In this document: one piece after another, positions 19,392 through 27,616 of the stretch
Position numbering within the stretch: the first letter of the stretch is position 1
How the letters are laid out: each line of letters opens with the position of its first letter
Origin: CBDUZS01 sp965371785
GTDB lineage: Bacteria > Fermentibacterota > Fermentibacteria > Fermentibacterales > JCC-6
NCBI GenBank assembly: GCA_965371785.1
Contig: CBDUZS010000007.1
Location: forward strand, 1 to 58,494
DNA: 58,494 nucleotides
Direction of reading: 5' to 3'
Program-made: the position numbers and the translations under genes
The notes under the pieces: model-generated
Databases searched by the model: none
Seen by the model: the letters and a program-made list of their open reading frames with translations, nothing else
What the model was told of the DNA's origin: nothing

Positions 19392-20741
19392 ATGAATACT
19401 CTTACTACCCCCCCCCTCTGGGCAGTACTGTTCGTGTATCCTCTCGCATCCCTGCTGCAACGAGTATCTGTATTCACGGTACCATTCGACTCGGAGACTA
19501 TTCACAGGTTGATAATCCCCTTTGCATTTGAAGGAAAAGCTAACCTTTTCTGGGTACTCACAGAATCTGTTCGGCTGGGATTCACAAGACCGATTTACAG
19601 CTTGTCTTTCTTTTTTGATTTCTTGTTCTGGAAGGGAAACTTCTTCTATTACCATCTTACAGATTTCCTTCTGTCCTGGATCGCGGTTGGAATCCTGCTG
19701 TGTATACTCTGGAAGCGAGTTGGCCCATGGGTTGCATCTCTCACTGTTGTGATCTGGTCACTACTTCCTTCGCAAACTTATTCGATGGTTTCGTTTACCG
19801 GTAGAAATGACAGGCTTGTGGTTCTCTTCCTCCTTGCAGCTATCTACTTCTATGATCGCGCGATTGGTCATTCGGATAAAAGGAGAAGACGGAATCTCAT
19901 CTACTGTCTTCTTATTGTAATCGTTGGCTATTTCGCTAAAGAATCCTGTCTCCCATATGCTTCCATCGTTTTTATATGGGGTTGGCTTGTACTCAAGCGT
20001 GGATTTGTCAACACGCTGAAAGAAGGCAGAATCATATGGATCGGTGCAATTGCTGCATCGATTGCATTCTACGCAGCCAGAATACTCGCTGGAGTGAGCA
20101 TGCCCGTGGAACTCAGTTTCTTTGACGGAGCCTATTTCTCGAAATTCGCACAACTGCTTAACTGGGGACTCCCATTCGATCTCTTTACAACTCCGCGAAT
20201 TGGTTTGTTGGCCTTCTCCGCTTTTCTTCTAATAGCACTTATTAAGAAAATACCACACCCGATCAGGTTTGGCTCAGCATTGATACTACTTTCTCTGATG
20301 CCTTTTCCACTGGTCTGGATACAGCATACTTTCCTGTGGTTACCTACAATAGGACTGAGCATTATTCTTGCATATTGCCTAACTGCTTTGGCTGATGTGC
20401 TCAGAGGAAAGTCGGTTCTACGCAGAGTTGCTTCATGGGTATGTGTTCTGCTTCCATTGTGTCTGTTGGGACTGTGGGGAAGAGCAGAAGCACGTCAAGC
20501 AACGGAGTTCCCGATTGCTTTCAAAGCCGCTTCTCGCCTCCTGGTTGAAGCAGAGGCCGGGCCTATCTACGATGGCAGTGTCATTGAAGATGAGTATCCT
20601 ATCCTTGAGCCATATCTGTCATTGGATTCCGGATACTCCGAGAGAGAAGCTCTGAAGCTAAGAGAGTATATCGAGCAAATTGTGCAGGTGATGACCTGGA
20701 ATCCGGAATCAAGAATCACATGGTCTGATTCACTGCAGTAA
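19392..20741 (+). CDS. Multi-TM GT-C-like membrane protein (putative glycosyltransferase)
   Basis: A membrane protein of 449 residues with about ten hydrophobic segments and a C-terminal soluble tail of about 80 residues. Early motifs are RPIYSLSFFFDF, a YYHLTDFLLS helix, SFTGRNDRLVVLFLL and YFAKESCLPY. The order R-P-l-...-fH-...-GR.D-...-KE is that of GT-C proteins related to TMTC/PMT-like O-glycosyltransferases, but the similarity is general and the substrate is unknown. The base composition is clearly more AT-rich than the flanking genes, which suggests transfer. No good ribosome-binding site precedes the ATG. Codons 6-9 contain a run of nine C, which could switch the gene on and off by slippage. 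Confidence 0.6.
   Translation: MNTLTTPPLWAVLFVYPLASLLQRVSVFTVPFDSETIHRLIIPFAFEGKANLFWVLTESVRLGFTRPIYSLSFFFDFLFWKGNFFYYHLTDFLLSWIAVGILLCILWKRVGPWVASLTVVIWSLLPSQTYSMVSFTGRNDRLVVLFLLAAIYFYDRAIGHSDKRRRRNLIYCLLIVIVGYFAKESCLPYASIVFIWGWLVLKRGFVNTLKEGRIIWIGAIAASIAFYAARILAGVSMPVELSFFDGAYFSKFAQLLNWGLPFDLFTTPRIGLLAFSAFLLIALIKKIPHPIRFGSALILLSLMPFPLVWIQHTFLWLPTIGLSIILAYCLTALADVLRGKSVLRRVASWVCVLLPLCLLGLWGRAEARQATEFPIAFKAASRLLVEAEAGPIYDGSVIEDEYPILEPYLSLDSGYSEREALKLREYIEQIVQVMTWNPESRITWSDSLQ
19408..19416 (+). repeat. C9 homopolymer tract near the 5' end of the GT-C-like gene
   Basis: Nine consecutive C residues begin 16 bases after the ATG. It is the longest mononucleotide run noticed in the window. Gain or loss of one C would shift the frame after codon 8 and end translation early. 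Confidence 0.85.
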
Positions 20742-20810
20742 GTACAATCATTTCTTAGTATTAGCAAACAATCATCATGGTTCTGTCTTCATATTCACAA
20801 CCAAGTGACA

Positions 20811-20876
20811 CATCTTCATTCTCGAAGGTGATTACCCACCTGTGAGAAAAGCTCTATAAGTGTCCCGTATGGGGTA
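20811..20876 (+). repeat. Dispersed stem-loop repeat, copy B (long form)
   Basis: About 66 bases that align over their full length with 58430-58494. Shared blocks are ATCTTCA, TCTCGAA, CCCACC, TGAGAAAAG, TCTATAAGT and GGGGTA. The 3' part TCCC-GTAT-GGGG is the same stem-loop as in the other copies. It lies in the 378-base gap between the GT-C-like gene and the first SGNH gene. The rest of that gap holds only an open-frame remnant. Confidence 0.55.
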
Positions 20877-20877
20877 A

Positions 20878-21123
20878 TATCGTGAACTTGGAGTTCATCA
20901 TACTCCTGAGAACGGTGAGTCACGAATTCTATTCGAGCAGATGCTTGAGTGGTGTACATGGAAGGGCCACCTCTTTTCTCCAAGAAAGTCCCATTTCAAA
21001 GTGTTCGACTGCTTCGAAGGTTCTATCCAAGAGTACTTGGCAAATACCACAGACATAACTGCTTATCCTGAATCAGCAAAGCCATCCCTAATTTCCATCA
21101 AATGCCTTATAATGGGCGCATGA
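20878..21123 (+). pseudogene. Possible gene remnant before the SGNH gene
   Basis: An 81-codon open frame begins directly after repeat copy B (a TAA at 20875-20877 closes it upstream). It has no start codon until an ATG at 20941, which would give 60 residues. Its stop overlaps the next gene's start as ATGA, an arrangement usual between real co-translated genes. The composition is protein-like (ELGVHHTPENG, LEWCTWKGHLF), but no family was recognised. It may be the 3' end of a gene cut at the repeat, or chance. Confidence 0.3.
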
Positions 21124-22493
21124 AGAGAAGGAGTTTGTTCAGGAGTATCGCTGTTGCGACTGGTATCGTCCTGTTGCTCATCGCCCTGTTTGCCGATACC
21201 GTTGGTTTTGGTCGTGGAAACGGTCTTGGTCACGTACAGCTCTTTTCCATCATCCTGGGATTGTCGCTGATCTATCTGACGATCCGGCATGAATCCATAT
21301 CAGATCGTTTCGGCAGTCTCTCCATAATCGTTACGAACACAATAATGATATTGCTTGTACTCGAGCTCGCATCGACTTTCACCCTCCGCCTGTTTGCCGA
21401 AAAGATTCCTCATCCTGATACCCGAGAACCTTCTGAGGTCCAGCGAATCCTCTTCAAGAGAGACTTTGGTGAGAGGCTCTTCCTGACATGGATCTATAAG
21501 CCATACGTGCTCCACAGAACGGTCCCAGGTGTTTCTACCGACCTGTTGTCAACGGACACTGACGGTTTTCGAATCACTCCGGGTGTGGAAGCAGGAACCG
21601 ATGAACATGGTTTTCTTGTCTATTGCTTCGGGGGTTCCACAATATGGGGATGGGGTGAGGCTGACGATCAGACAATACCAGCCCACCTCCAGGCCCTTCT
21701 CTCCAATCATCTCGATTGCCCGGTAGAGGTCAGGAACATGGGACAGCCGAGTTGGCTCAGTACCCAGGAGTTGATCCAGCTCATTCTCGTACTCTGGGAG
21801 GGAGAAAGACCTGATCTAGTAGTCTTCTACGATGGTGCTAACGATCTTCTTGCGGCTTCCAGCGGACGGTGCGGCTCACATCTCATAACACAGCACATAG
21901 AGAATGTACTCAGCTACAGACCATCCGGTGAGACCACAGGACACAATCTCCTCTGGGAGGTTCTGAGATCAACGAATACCGTCGGTTTGCTGACTGGTCT
22001 CTCGGGTAATACGGAAGAAAACAGGCTGGTGCAGTTCCCCACAATGAATCAGACAGAGATGTCATCCACAATAATGGATTCACTTGCCGATGCTGTTTTG
22101 AACTGTGCACTGGGTAATTACCGCATTGCTCTTTCCCTGGGCAGCGGGTTCGGTTTCGATTGCCTTTTCCTCTGGCACCCACTTCTTGTGGTAACCGATA
22201 AACCCTTGACTGAAACTGAAAAGCTCATCCGGCAGGATGCGATGTCCGATTCCGTTGGATCCGAGCAGATAAGAAGAACTTGGTCTCTAGCATCCGAGCT
22301 TTCGACTGGTGGGGTCGTCCCTGGTTTTACTGACATATCGGGAGCACTGGATGATTGCACTCTCCAGTGCTACATAGATCCATGCCACCTGAACGGTACT
22401 GGAAACAGGATAGTAGCAGAGAGCATGTTCGTGAGGATCCTCCAGCTCAATCTCTCCGCGATGACCCCATTCAAGGAAACTCCCAATGACTGA
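21120..22493 (+). CDS. Membrane-anchored SGNH/GDSL hydrolase
   Basis: A protein of 457 residues. About three N-terminal membrane segments (VATGIVLLLIALFADTVGFG, LFSIILGLSLIYLTI, NTIMILLVLELAST) precede an SGNH domain. All four blocks are visible: nucleophile Ser in CFGGSTIWG, Gly in NMGQPSW, Asn in YDGANDLL, and Asp/His in DPCHLNGTGN. Such proteins remove or transfer acetyl or other acyl groups, often on cell-surface glycans; the substrate here is unknown. The ATG at 21120 (ATGA overlap with the preceding frame) is preferred; an ATG at 21102 adds six residues. It overlaps its paralogue downstream by eight bases, so the two are probably made together. Confidence 0.75.
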   Translation: MKRRSLFRSIAVATGIVLLLIALFADTVGFGRGNGLGHVQLFSIILGLSLIYLTIRHESISDRFGSLSIIVTNTIMILLVLELASTFTLRLFAEKIPHPDTREPSEVQRILFKRDFGERLFLTWIYKPYVLHRTVPGVSTDLLSTDTDGFRITPGVEAGTDEHGFLVYCFGGSTIWGWGEADDQTIPAHLQALLSNHLDCPVEVRNMGQPSWLSTQELIQLILVLWEGERPDLVVFYDGANDLLAASSGRCGSHLITQHIENVLSYRPSGETTGHNLLWEVLRSTNTVGLLTGLSGNTEENRLVQFPTMNQTEMSSTIMDSLADAVLNCALGNYRIALSLGSGFGFDCLFLWHPLLVVTDKPLTETEKLIRQDAMSDSVGSEQIRRTWSLASELSTGGVVPGFTDISGALDDCTLQCYIDPCHLNGTGNRIVAESMFVRILQLNLSAMTPFKETPND

Positions 22494-23694
22494 AATCAGC
22501 GAAAATCGCCTCGGTTGTCTTACGTTCAGGATAATCAGACTCTCAAGCCTTCTGTCCGGATTCGTTTTCATGCTTGCAGGAATATTCGCAGATCACGTTG
22601 GACTTAGTGCGGGAGTAGGCGTGGGCAGGGGGCAGATCATACTGTCAATCCTCGGTTCTATGCTGATGGTGGCTGGGATACTGGGTAGAAGAGCTGTACA
22701 GGTTTACAGAATATTCAGCAGGATTGTACTTGCTCTTGTCCTGTTGCTTTGCATGTTCGAACTCTCAAGCACAGCGATTATCATGATTGACGAAACGAGA
22801 GAAAATCGACTCGAAGGAGACTTCGTTCTCAGGCTTGCTCCTGAACTGGATAGCCGCTACTACCCCTTTACAGGATGGCGATGCTTCCCGCCGGACTCCT
22901 CACCAGACCCGGAAGTCTTGTTGCTGGGTGGCTCGGCAATAGCACTGCCGCGATCAGACGAAATGAATCCGACGGTTGGAACTCGTCTGGATTCTATCGC
23001 TTCGTACAGCGGTTACACGATATCTGATTACTCACAGCCATTCTACAACTCCACTCAGTCGTTTATTCAGCTGACTTTACTTCTCAGGGACGGATTGAGA
23101 CCATCCGAGGTTGTACTGGTCTCGGGACCCGGAGACGTACTCGCTGCCATCGAATCAGGTAACCCCCTAGTTCCGCTCGGTTCAGATCTATTCCGGGCAT
23201 TGACATGGCCAGGGTCAGAAGGGGCTGTTGCTCTCGCTGAACTACGCAGGCGAGCTATTCGAAGAGAAGCTGGAGAACCTGCTCTAATAACCATGATACG
23301 GAAGCTAGCTGGTGAGGAAAATAGTTACTACAGACCCTTTAGCAAAATACCGAATCTTTCAGATGTAGAACTCGATTCGCTTGCACTGGCGATCTCGGAG
23401 ATGATTCAGGATTGTTGTGAGACCATGGAAGCTCTTGCCGAGGGTTTCTCCTTCGCGGGTCACATCGTCTGGCTGGAAGTATGCCCGGAGGATTGGATAC
23501 AGAGTGATCTCTATTACGATCTCCACCACCGGACTGATCTTCTTGTTGCCGAGTTCGTGGACAGTGTGGAATGCCTGACAATGTTCAGGTATGAAACAAA
23601 TGTACTCCCATGCAGTGTCGGTTCGGGTTACTCCGGACTCTACTGGTCCCAATCCACCGAGCTTGCCGACAGCCTCATGGCGAAGATCCTATGA
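22486..23694 (+). CDS. Degenerate SGNH-like membrane protein (paralogue of the preceding gene)
   Basis: A protein of 402 residues with the same build as its neighbour: three N-terminal membrane segments with the shared pattern FADhvGLs...G.G.GrgQ, then an SGNH-like domain. The nucleophile block survives as LLGGSAIALP. Block III reads SGPGDVL instead of G.ND, and the C-terminal Asp/His block is replaced by a stretch ending SGLYWSQSTELAD, so both the oxyanion Asn and the Asp-His pair are gone. It is probably not a hydrolase and could be a partner or glycan-binding subunit of the intact enzyme. The eight-base overlap with the upstream gene supports joint expression. Confidence 0.6.
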   Translation: MTEISENRLGCLTFRIIRLSSLLSGFVFMLAGIFADHVGLSAGVGVGRGQIILSILGSMLMVAGILGRRAVQVYRIFSRIVLALVLLLCMFELSSTAIIMIDETRENRLEGDFVLRLAPELDSRYYPFTGWRCFPPDSSPDPEVLLLGGSAIALPRSDEMNPTVGTRLDSIASYSGYTISDYSQPFYNSTQSFIQLTLLLRDGLRPSEVVLVSGPGDVLAAIESGNPLVPLGSDLFRALTWPGSEGAVALAELRRRAIRREAGEPALITMIRKLAGEENSYYRPFSKIPNLSDVELDSLALAISEMIQDCCETMEALAEGFSFAGHIVWLEVCPEDWIQSDLYYDLHHRTDLLVAEFVDSVECLTMFRYETNVLPCSVGSGYSGLYWSQSTELADSLMAKIL

Positions 23695-23802
23695 TCCGGA
23701 CGGCTACTTTCTGGTTGTAGAGGATGCCTGCGGAGAGAGAGCAGTCAGAAGGTGCGTTCTTCTGAGATAGCGCAGTTTATACAATACTAAGCTTGAGTAA
23801 CC

Positions 23803-23846
23803 ACTCCCACGGATAGTTCCAACTTTTCTCATTAGGGGTACCAGAT
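23803..23846 (+). repeat. Dispersed stem-loop repeat, copy C
   Basis: The 3' 17 bases (CATTAGGGGTACCAGAT, 23830-23846) are identical to 58415-58431, and the 5' part (CTCCCACGGATAGTTCC) resembles the copies at 19231 and 58393. The left stem arm is altered (TTTTCTC). It lies 70 bases before the T9SS cargo gene and after the SGNH pair. Nothing else was found in this 221-base gap. Confidence 0.5.
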
Positions 23847-23915
23847 ATCGTGTACATCAATCTGGTTGACATCTGCATAAATACCTAAGATTCTTTTATA
23901 TACATGGGGTGTCCC

Positions 23916-24557
23916 ATGTATAGAAGAATCCTGCCTTTGGTGCTCTGTGGTTCCTTCATCGTTACTTATGCCGATTCTGCAATTCAGACCGACTGGTCCG
24001 GGGGACCAGGAGTATTGGGTCCGGTTATAGACTGGGATTATCTCGAGTGGAATTCGCAAACTCCTTCAGGAACCTCAGTATCATTGCAGGTAAGAGCGTC
24101 TGATGACCACACGGCAATGGGACCCTGGTCTGACACGCTCTTCATTCCCTGCCTTCTTGAAGGCATACTGGCAGATGGTGATCAATACGTTCAATACAGA
24201 GCAATACTGAAAACATCTGATCGGGATACAACGCCGGTACTCTATGATATTATGCTGTCTTGGGATCCTGTCAGCATTGGAGATACTACCGAACCAATAC
24301 CTCTTGGATTTGCGCTGCTTCCCTTCTCACCTAATCCTGCTTCATCTCCTGCTGTAAGGTTCAGCCTACCGGAACCTGCATCTGTCGAGCTTTCTATCTT
24401 CGACCTTTCGGGCCGACTCGTCAGTGATATCTACGGAGAAAATTACTCCACCGGATATCATGATGTTCTGCTGGAGGATTTGTCTCCCGGTCTCTACTTC
24501 TGCAGGATGATTTCTGGTGACTTCCAGGCAACTCAACGCTTCGTGGTCATAGAGTAG
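23916..24557 (+). CDS. Small secreted protein with T9SS type-A C-terminal sorting domain
   Basis: About 213 residues. A signal peptide (MYRRILPLVLCGSFIVTYADSA) is followed by a beta-rich module (DWSGGPGV, VRASDD, MGPWSD, QYRAILKT). The last 75 residues are a classical type-A sorting domain: SPNPASSPAVRFSLPEP, then IFDLSGRLVSDI, and LSPGLYFCRM before the end. This domain sends proteins through the type IX system, whose SprA-like translocon is encoded at 9.7-15.3 kb. An ATG 12 bases upstream is also possible; the second is preferred because GGGGTG lies just before it. The function of the N-terminal module is unknown. It is the last gene of the AT-richer island. Confidence 0.75.
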   Translation: MYRRILPLVLCGSFIVTYADSAIQTDWSGGPGVLGPVIDWDYLEWNSQTPSGTSVSLQVRASDDHTAMGPWSDTLFIPCLLEGILADGDQYVQYRAILKTSDRDTTPVLYDIMLSWDPVSIGDTTEPIPLGFALLPFSPNPASSPAVRFSLPEPASVELSIFDLSGRLVSDIYGENYSTGYHDVLLEDLSPGLYFCRMISGDFQATQRFVVIE

Positions 24558-24566
24558 TCGCAAGAG

Positions 24567-24592
24567 TTCTAAAACATCCACTACGCCGTTCG
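24567..24592 (+). repeat. Possible decayed copy of the stem-loop repeat
   Basis: AGAGTTCTAAAACATCCACTA resembles the 5' half of the copy at 58468 (GTTCTATAAGTATCCAGTA), but the GGGGTACC arm is absent. If real, it marks the right end of the accessory island. Confidence 0.2.
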
Positions 24593-24697
24593 AGAAGTGC
24601 GCCATAATTGATTCAGTACTTGACTTGTATACGGGATTTACCTTAAGAATAGATAACTACCTATTTTTTTACCCTATTCATCCCTTTGAAAGTAGTC

Positions 24698-27607
24698 ATG
24701 AAAGAGAAAAGTACACTTTCAGAAGACTCGAGCATAGAGTTTTCGGAGTCCTCGACTGCATGTGATGACAGGTTCAGGCAGGTCGTTGAGAGTGTACAGG
24801 ACGGCATTGCGGTGGTTCTCAAGGGCAAGCTCGAATACATCAATCCCGCTCTTGCTGATTTAACCGGTTACGAAGCCGATGAGATAGTCGAAACGGACTT
24901 TCTCGACTACATGCATCCAGACGATCACGAGCGGATCGGAATGATCTACAACGCTCTGCTGGAAGGTCTCGAAGTACCCCCTACAGCGGAGTGCAGAATT
25001 CTGAGGAAGGATGGCTCCGTTATCTGGGTCGAGTTGACCGGAGGTCTCACCGTCATTTGCGGCGTCGAAATCTACATCGTCACGGTCAGGAACGTAACAT
25101 CCCGCAAACAATCTGAAGAAGCACTTCTGAGAGACCGCAACGAACTCGAGAAGCAGATCGACAGAACGACCACAGAACTGCACAGGAGTGTGGAGAAATA
25201 CCAGGCACTGATCGACAGTGTAAGTGATGTCATCTGTGTAGTCGACACCAAGGCTATCGTTACTTTCATAAGCCCCAGAGTCTCCGATTGGGGCTACACC
25301 CCGGACGAAATCGTTGGATTCCCGGCATCGAAGTTCATTCATCCGGATGATGTACCAAGCATGATGGAGGACTTAGGCAGATCCATCCGCACAGGCGAGG
25401 AATCTCCCAGCGAGTTCAGGATCCTCACGAAGGACGGCAGAGAGATCTACATCGAGGTAACCGGTAAAATCCGGCGGGAGAACGGGAACATCACGGGTAT
25501 CATCAGCACGCTGCGTGATATTTCGCTGAGAAAAGCTGCAGAGATGGAACTCGCAGAGTACAGGCAGCACCTCGAGGAACTCGTGGCAACCCGCACGGAG
25601 GATCTGAAGACCAGCGCTGAGAAGCTTCTATCGGAAATAGCCGAAAAGAACATCGCTGAAACGAACGTAAAACATCTCAACCGCGTTCTCATCGCGATCA
25701 GAAACGTCAACAAACTCATTACAATGGAGAAGGACACCCAGAAACTGCTCGACGGAATCTGCAGCAACCTTGTCGAAGCCAGGGGTTACAACACTGCCCT
25801 TCTCTCAATCCTCGATAAAGCGGGAGCCTGGACGATGACGGCTTTTGCAGGTTTCGGGGACGATACCGATGATGTCGGAGACGCTCTACGGAGGGAAAAG
25901 ACAACGGCATGTCTGTCCCGGTCACTCGAGAACGGAGACGTATGGGTTTCGGATAAGGACAAGTCCATCTGCAGAAGGTGCGCAATATCCAAGCACAACA
26001 TCGTAGACAAGTACATTATGGGCATCAATCTGACTTATAAGGATAGAATCTACGGTGCTCTGTGCGTCACTCGCGAGAGTTCTATACCGCCAGACTCCGA
26101 GGAGCAGACTTTCGTCAAGGAACTTGCCGACGATATCGCCTTCGCGCTGTACAATATCGATCAGGAGAACAGCAGGAAGCAGGTCGAAGAGGAACTCATC
26201 CAGAACGAGAGCAGATACAGAGCCCTGTTCGAAAACGCCGGGGCTGCGATATTCTTCATGGAAGAGGATACTTTCATCGACTGCAACACGAAAACCCTTG
26301 AGATGTTCGAGTGCAAACGTGACGACATCGTCGGACAGCCTCCATGGAAATTCTCACCCGAATACCAGGCCGACGGCAGAAAATCGACCGAAAAAGCGCT
26401 GGAGAAGATCACGGCTGCCATCGGCGGCACACCGCAATTCTTCCAGTGGACTCATTCCAAGCTCGACGGTACAGAATTCCTCGCGGAAGTAAGCCTGAAC
26501 GCAGTTCAGCTAAGAGGTAAGAACTACATTCAGGCAATGGTGAACGATATTACGGCAAGAGACAACGCTGAAACCGCTCTAAAAAAGAGTGAGGAGAAGT
26601 ACAGATCTCTCTCGGAGAACGTTCCCGTCGCTCTCTTCCGAAGCAGAATCGGGCATGATGGAACCTTCGTCTCTGCGAACCCCACAATGGCCAGGATGTT
26701 CGGGTACGATTCCGTTGAAGATCTGATCCGTCATTCTGCCCTGGAGATATATGCCGATCCGGAAGCCAGAATTCCGCTCCTCGAAGCTATCAGGGAAAAC
26801 GGCTCCATTTCGGACTACATCATCAAACTCAGGAGGAAGGACGGTTCTGAATTCTGGGCATCCTTCTTCGCAAGACTTTATTCCCCCGATGATGCCGACG
26901 ATCAGGGGCTCTATGTGGATGGCATAATCAGTGATATTACGGACCGGGTCACTACCAGAGAAGAGCTGAGTAACAGTCTCGAGAATTTCAGGAAGACCAT
27001 AGACGGCACCGTCAGCGCGATGGGTCTGCTCGTCGATATGAAGGACCCCTACACCTCCGGGCATCAACGGGACGTTTCCAGGCTGGCCAGAGCCATTGCC
27101 GTCGAAATGGGCATGGAAGAGCAACAGGTCGAAGCCGTACGAATCGCAGGAGTGCTGCACGATCTCGGCAAACTGAGTATCCCGTCGGAGATACTGAGCA
27201 AACCGGGGCCGATGAACCAGCTGGAGATCACATTGATGCAGACTCATCCGAAGGCTGGATACGATATCCTCAAGACCATTGAATTTCCATGGCCCGTAGC
27301 TGACATCGTCATGCAGCACCATGAGCGACTCGACGGCTCAGGATATCCACTCGGTCTCTCAGGAGATGAGATATGCATCGAAGCCCGCATCCTGGCAGTT
27401 GCCGACGTCATCGAAGCCACGTCATCACACAGGCCTTACAGAGCAAGCAAGGGCATTGAAGCCGCGCTGGAACACGTGGAATCAGAATCGGGAACCCTCT
27501 ACGATAGTGAAGTCGTCCGGAACTGCATGATACTGTTCAAGGAGAAGAACTTCATGCTGGACAGGAACGGCAGCAAGATCGAGACCGAGACCGATCTGAT
27601 CTTCTGA
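24698..27607 (+). CDS. Multi-PAS/GAF HD-GYP cyclic-di-GMP phosphodiesterase
   Basis: A soluble signalling protein of 969 residues. The order is PAS (about 20-135), PAS (about 160-280), coiled coil (about 285-325), GAF (about 330-490), PAS (about 505-625), PAS (about 630-755), and a C-terminal HD-GYP domain (about 775-940). The HD-GYP domain is complete: HDLGK near 821, MQTHP, HHERLDGSGYP near 874, and DVIEATSSHRPYR. It should hydrolyse cyclic di-GMP under control of the sensory domains. The GAF domain holds a C-x2-C pair (SICRRC) and another nearby Cys. The ATG at 24698 is used; an in-frame TTG 12 bases upstream is possible. It stands alone and is convergent with ligA, with no terminator visible between them. 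Its substrate could link to the type IV pilus genes, but this is inference. Confidence 0.85.
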   Translation: MKEKSTLSEDSSIEFSESSTACDDRFRQVVESVQDGIAVVLKGKLEYINPALADLTGYEADEIVETDFLDYMHPDDHERIGMIYNALLEGLEVPPTAECRILRKDGSVIWVELTGGLTVICGVEIYIVTVRNVTSRKQSEEALLRDRNELEKQIDRTTTELHRSVEKYQALIDSVSDVICVVDTKAIVTFISPRVSDWGYTPDEIVGFPASKFIHPDDVPSMMEDLGRSIRTGEESPSEFRILTKDGREIYIEVTGKIRRENGNITGIISTLRDISLRKAAEMELAEYRQHLEELVATRTEDLKTSAEKLLSEIAEKNIAETNVKHLNRVLIAIRNVNKLITMEKDTQKLLDGICSNLVEARGYNTALLSILDKAGAWTMTAFAGFGDDTDDVGDALRREKTTACLSRSLENGDVWVSDKDKSICRRCAISKHNIVDKYIMGINLTYKDRIYGALCVTRESSIPPDSEEQTFVKELADDIAFALYNIDQENSRKQVEEELIQNESRYRALFENAGAAIFFMEEDTFIDCNTKTLEMFECKRDDIVGQPPWKFSPEYQADGRKSTEKALEKITAAIGGTPQFFQWTHSKLDGTEFLAEVSLNAVQLRGKNYIQAMVNDITARDNAETALKKSEEKYRSLSENVPVALFRSRIGHDGTFVSANPTMARMFGYDSVEDLIRHSALEIYADPEARIPLLEAIRENGSISDYIIKLRRKDGSEFWASFFARLYSPDDADDQGLYVDGIISDITDRVTTREELSNSLENFRKTIDGTVSAMGLLVDMKDPYTSGHQRDVSRLARAIAVEMGMEEQQVEAVRIAGVLHDLGKLSIPSEILSKPGPMNQLEITLMQTHPKAGYDILKTIEFPWPVADIVMQHHERLDGSGYPLGLSGDEICIEARILAVADVIEATSSHRPYRASKGIEAALEHVESESGTLYDSEVVRNCMILFKEKNFMLDRNGSKIETETDLIF

Positions 27608-27616
27608 TTACCGTTC

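Noticed and set aside
20742..21119. tRNA or other structured RNA in the longest gene-free gap
   Set aside because: No cloverleaf arms or TTCGA-type T-loop were seen. The gap holds only repeat copy B and the frame remnant.
19231..24592. Integron with attC sites
   Set aside because: The repeats lack the R/L box consensus (GTTRRRY/RYYYAAC) and no tyrosine integrase was found. The cassette-like order is reported instead.
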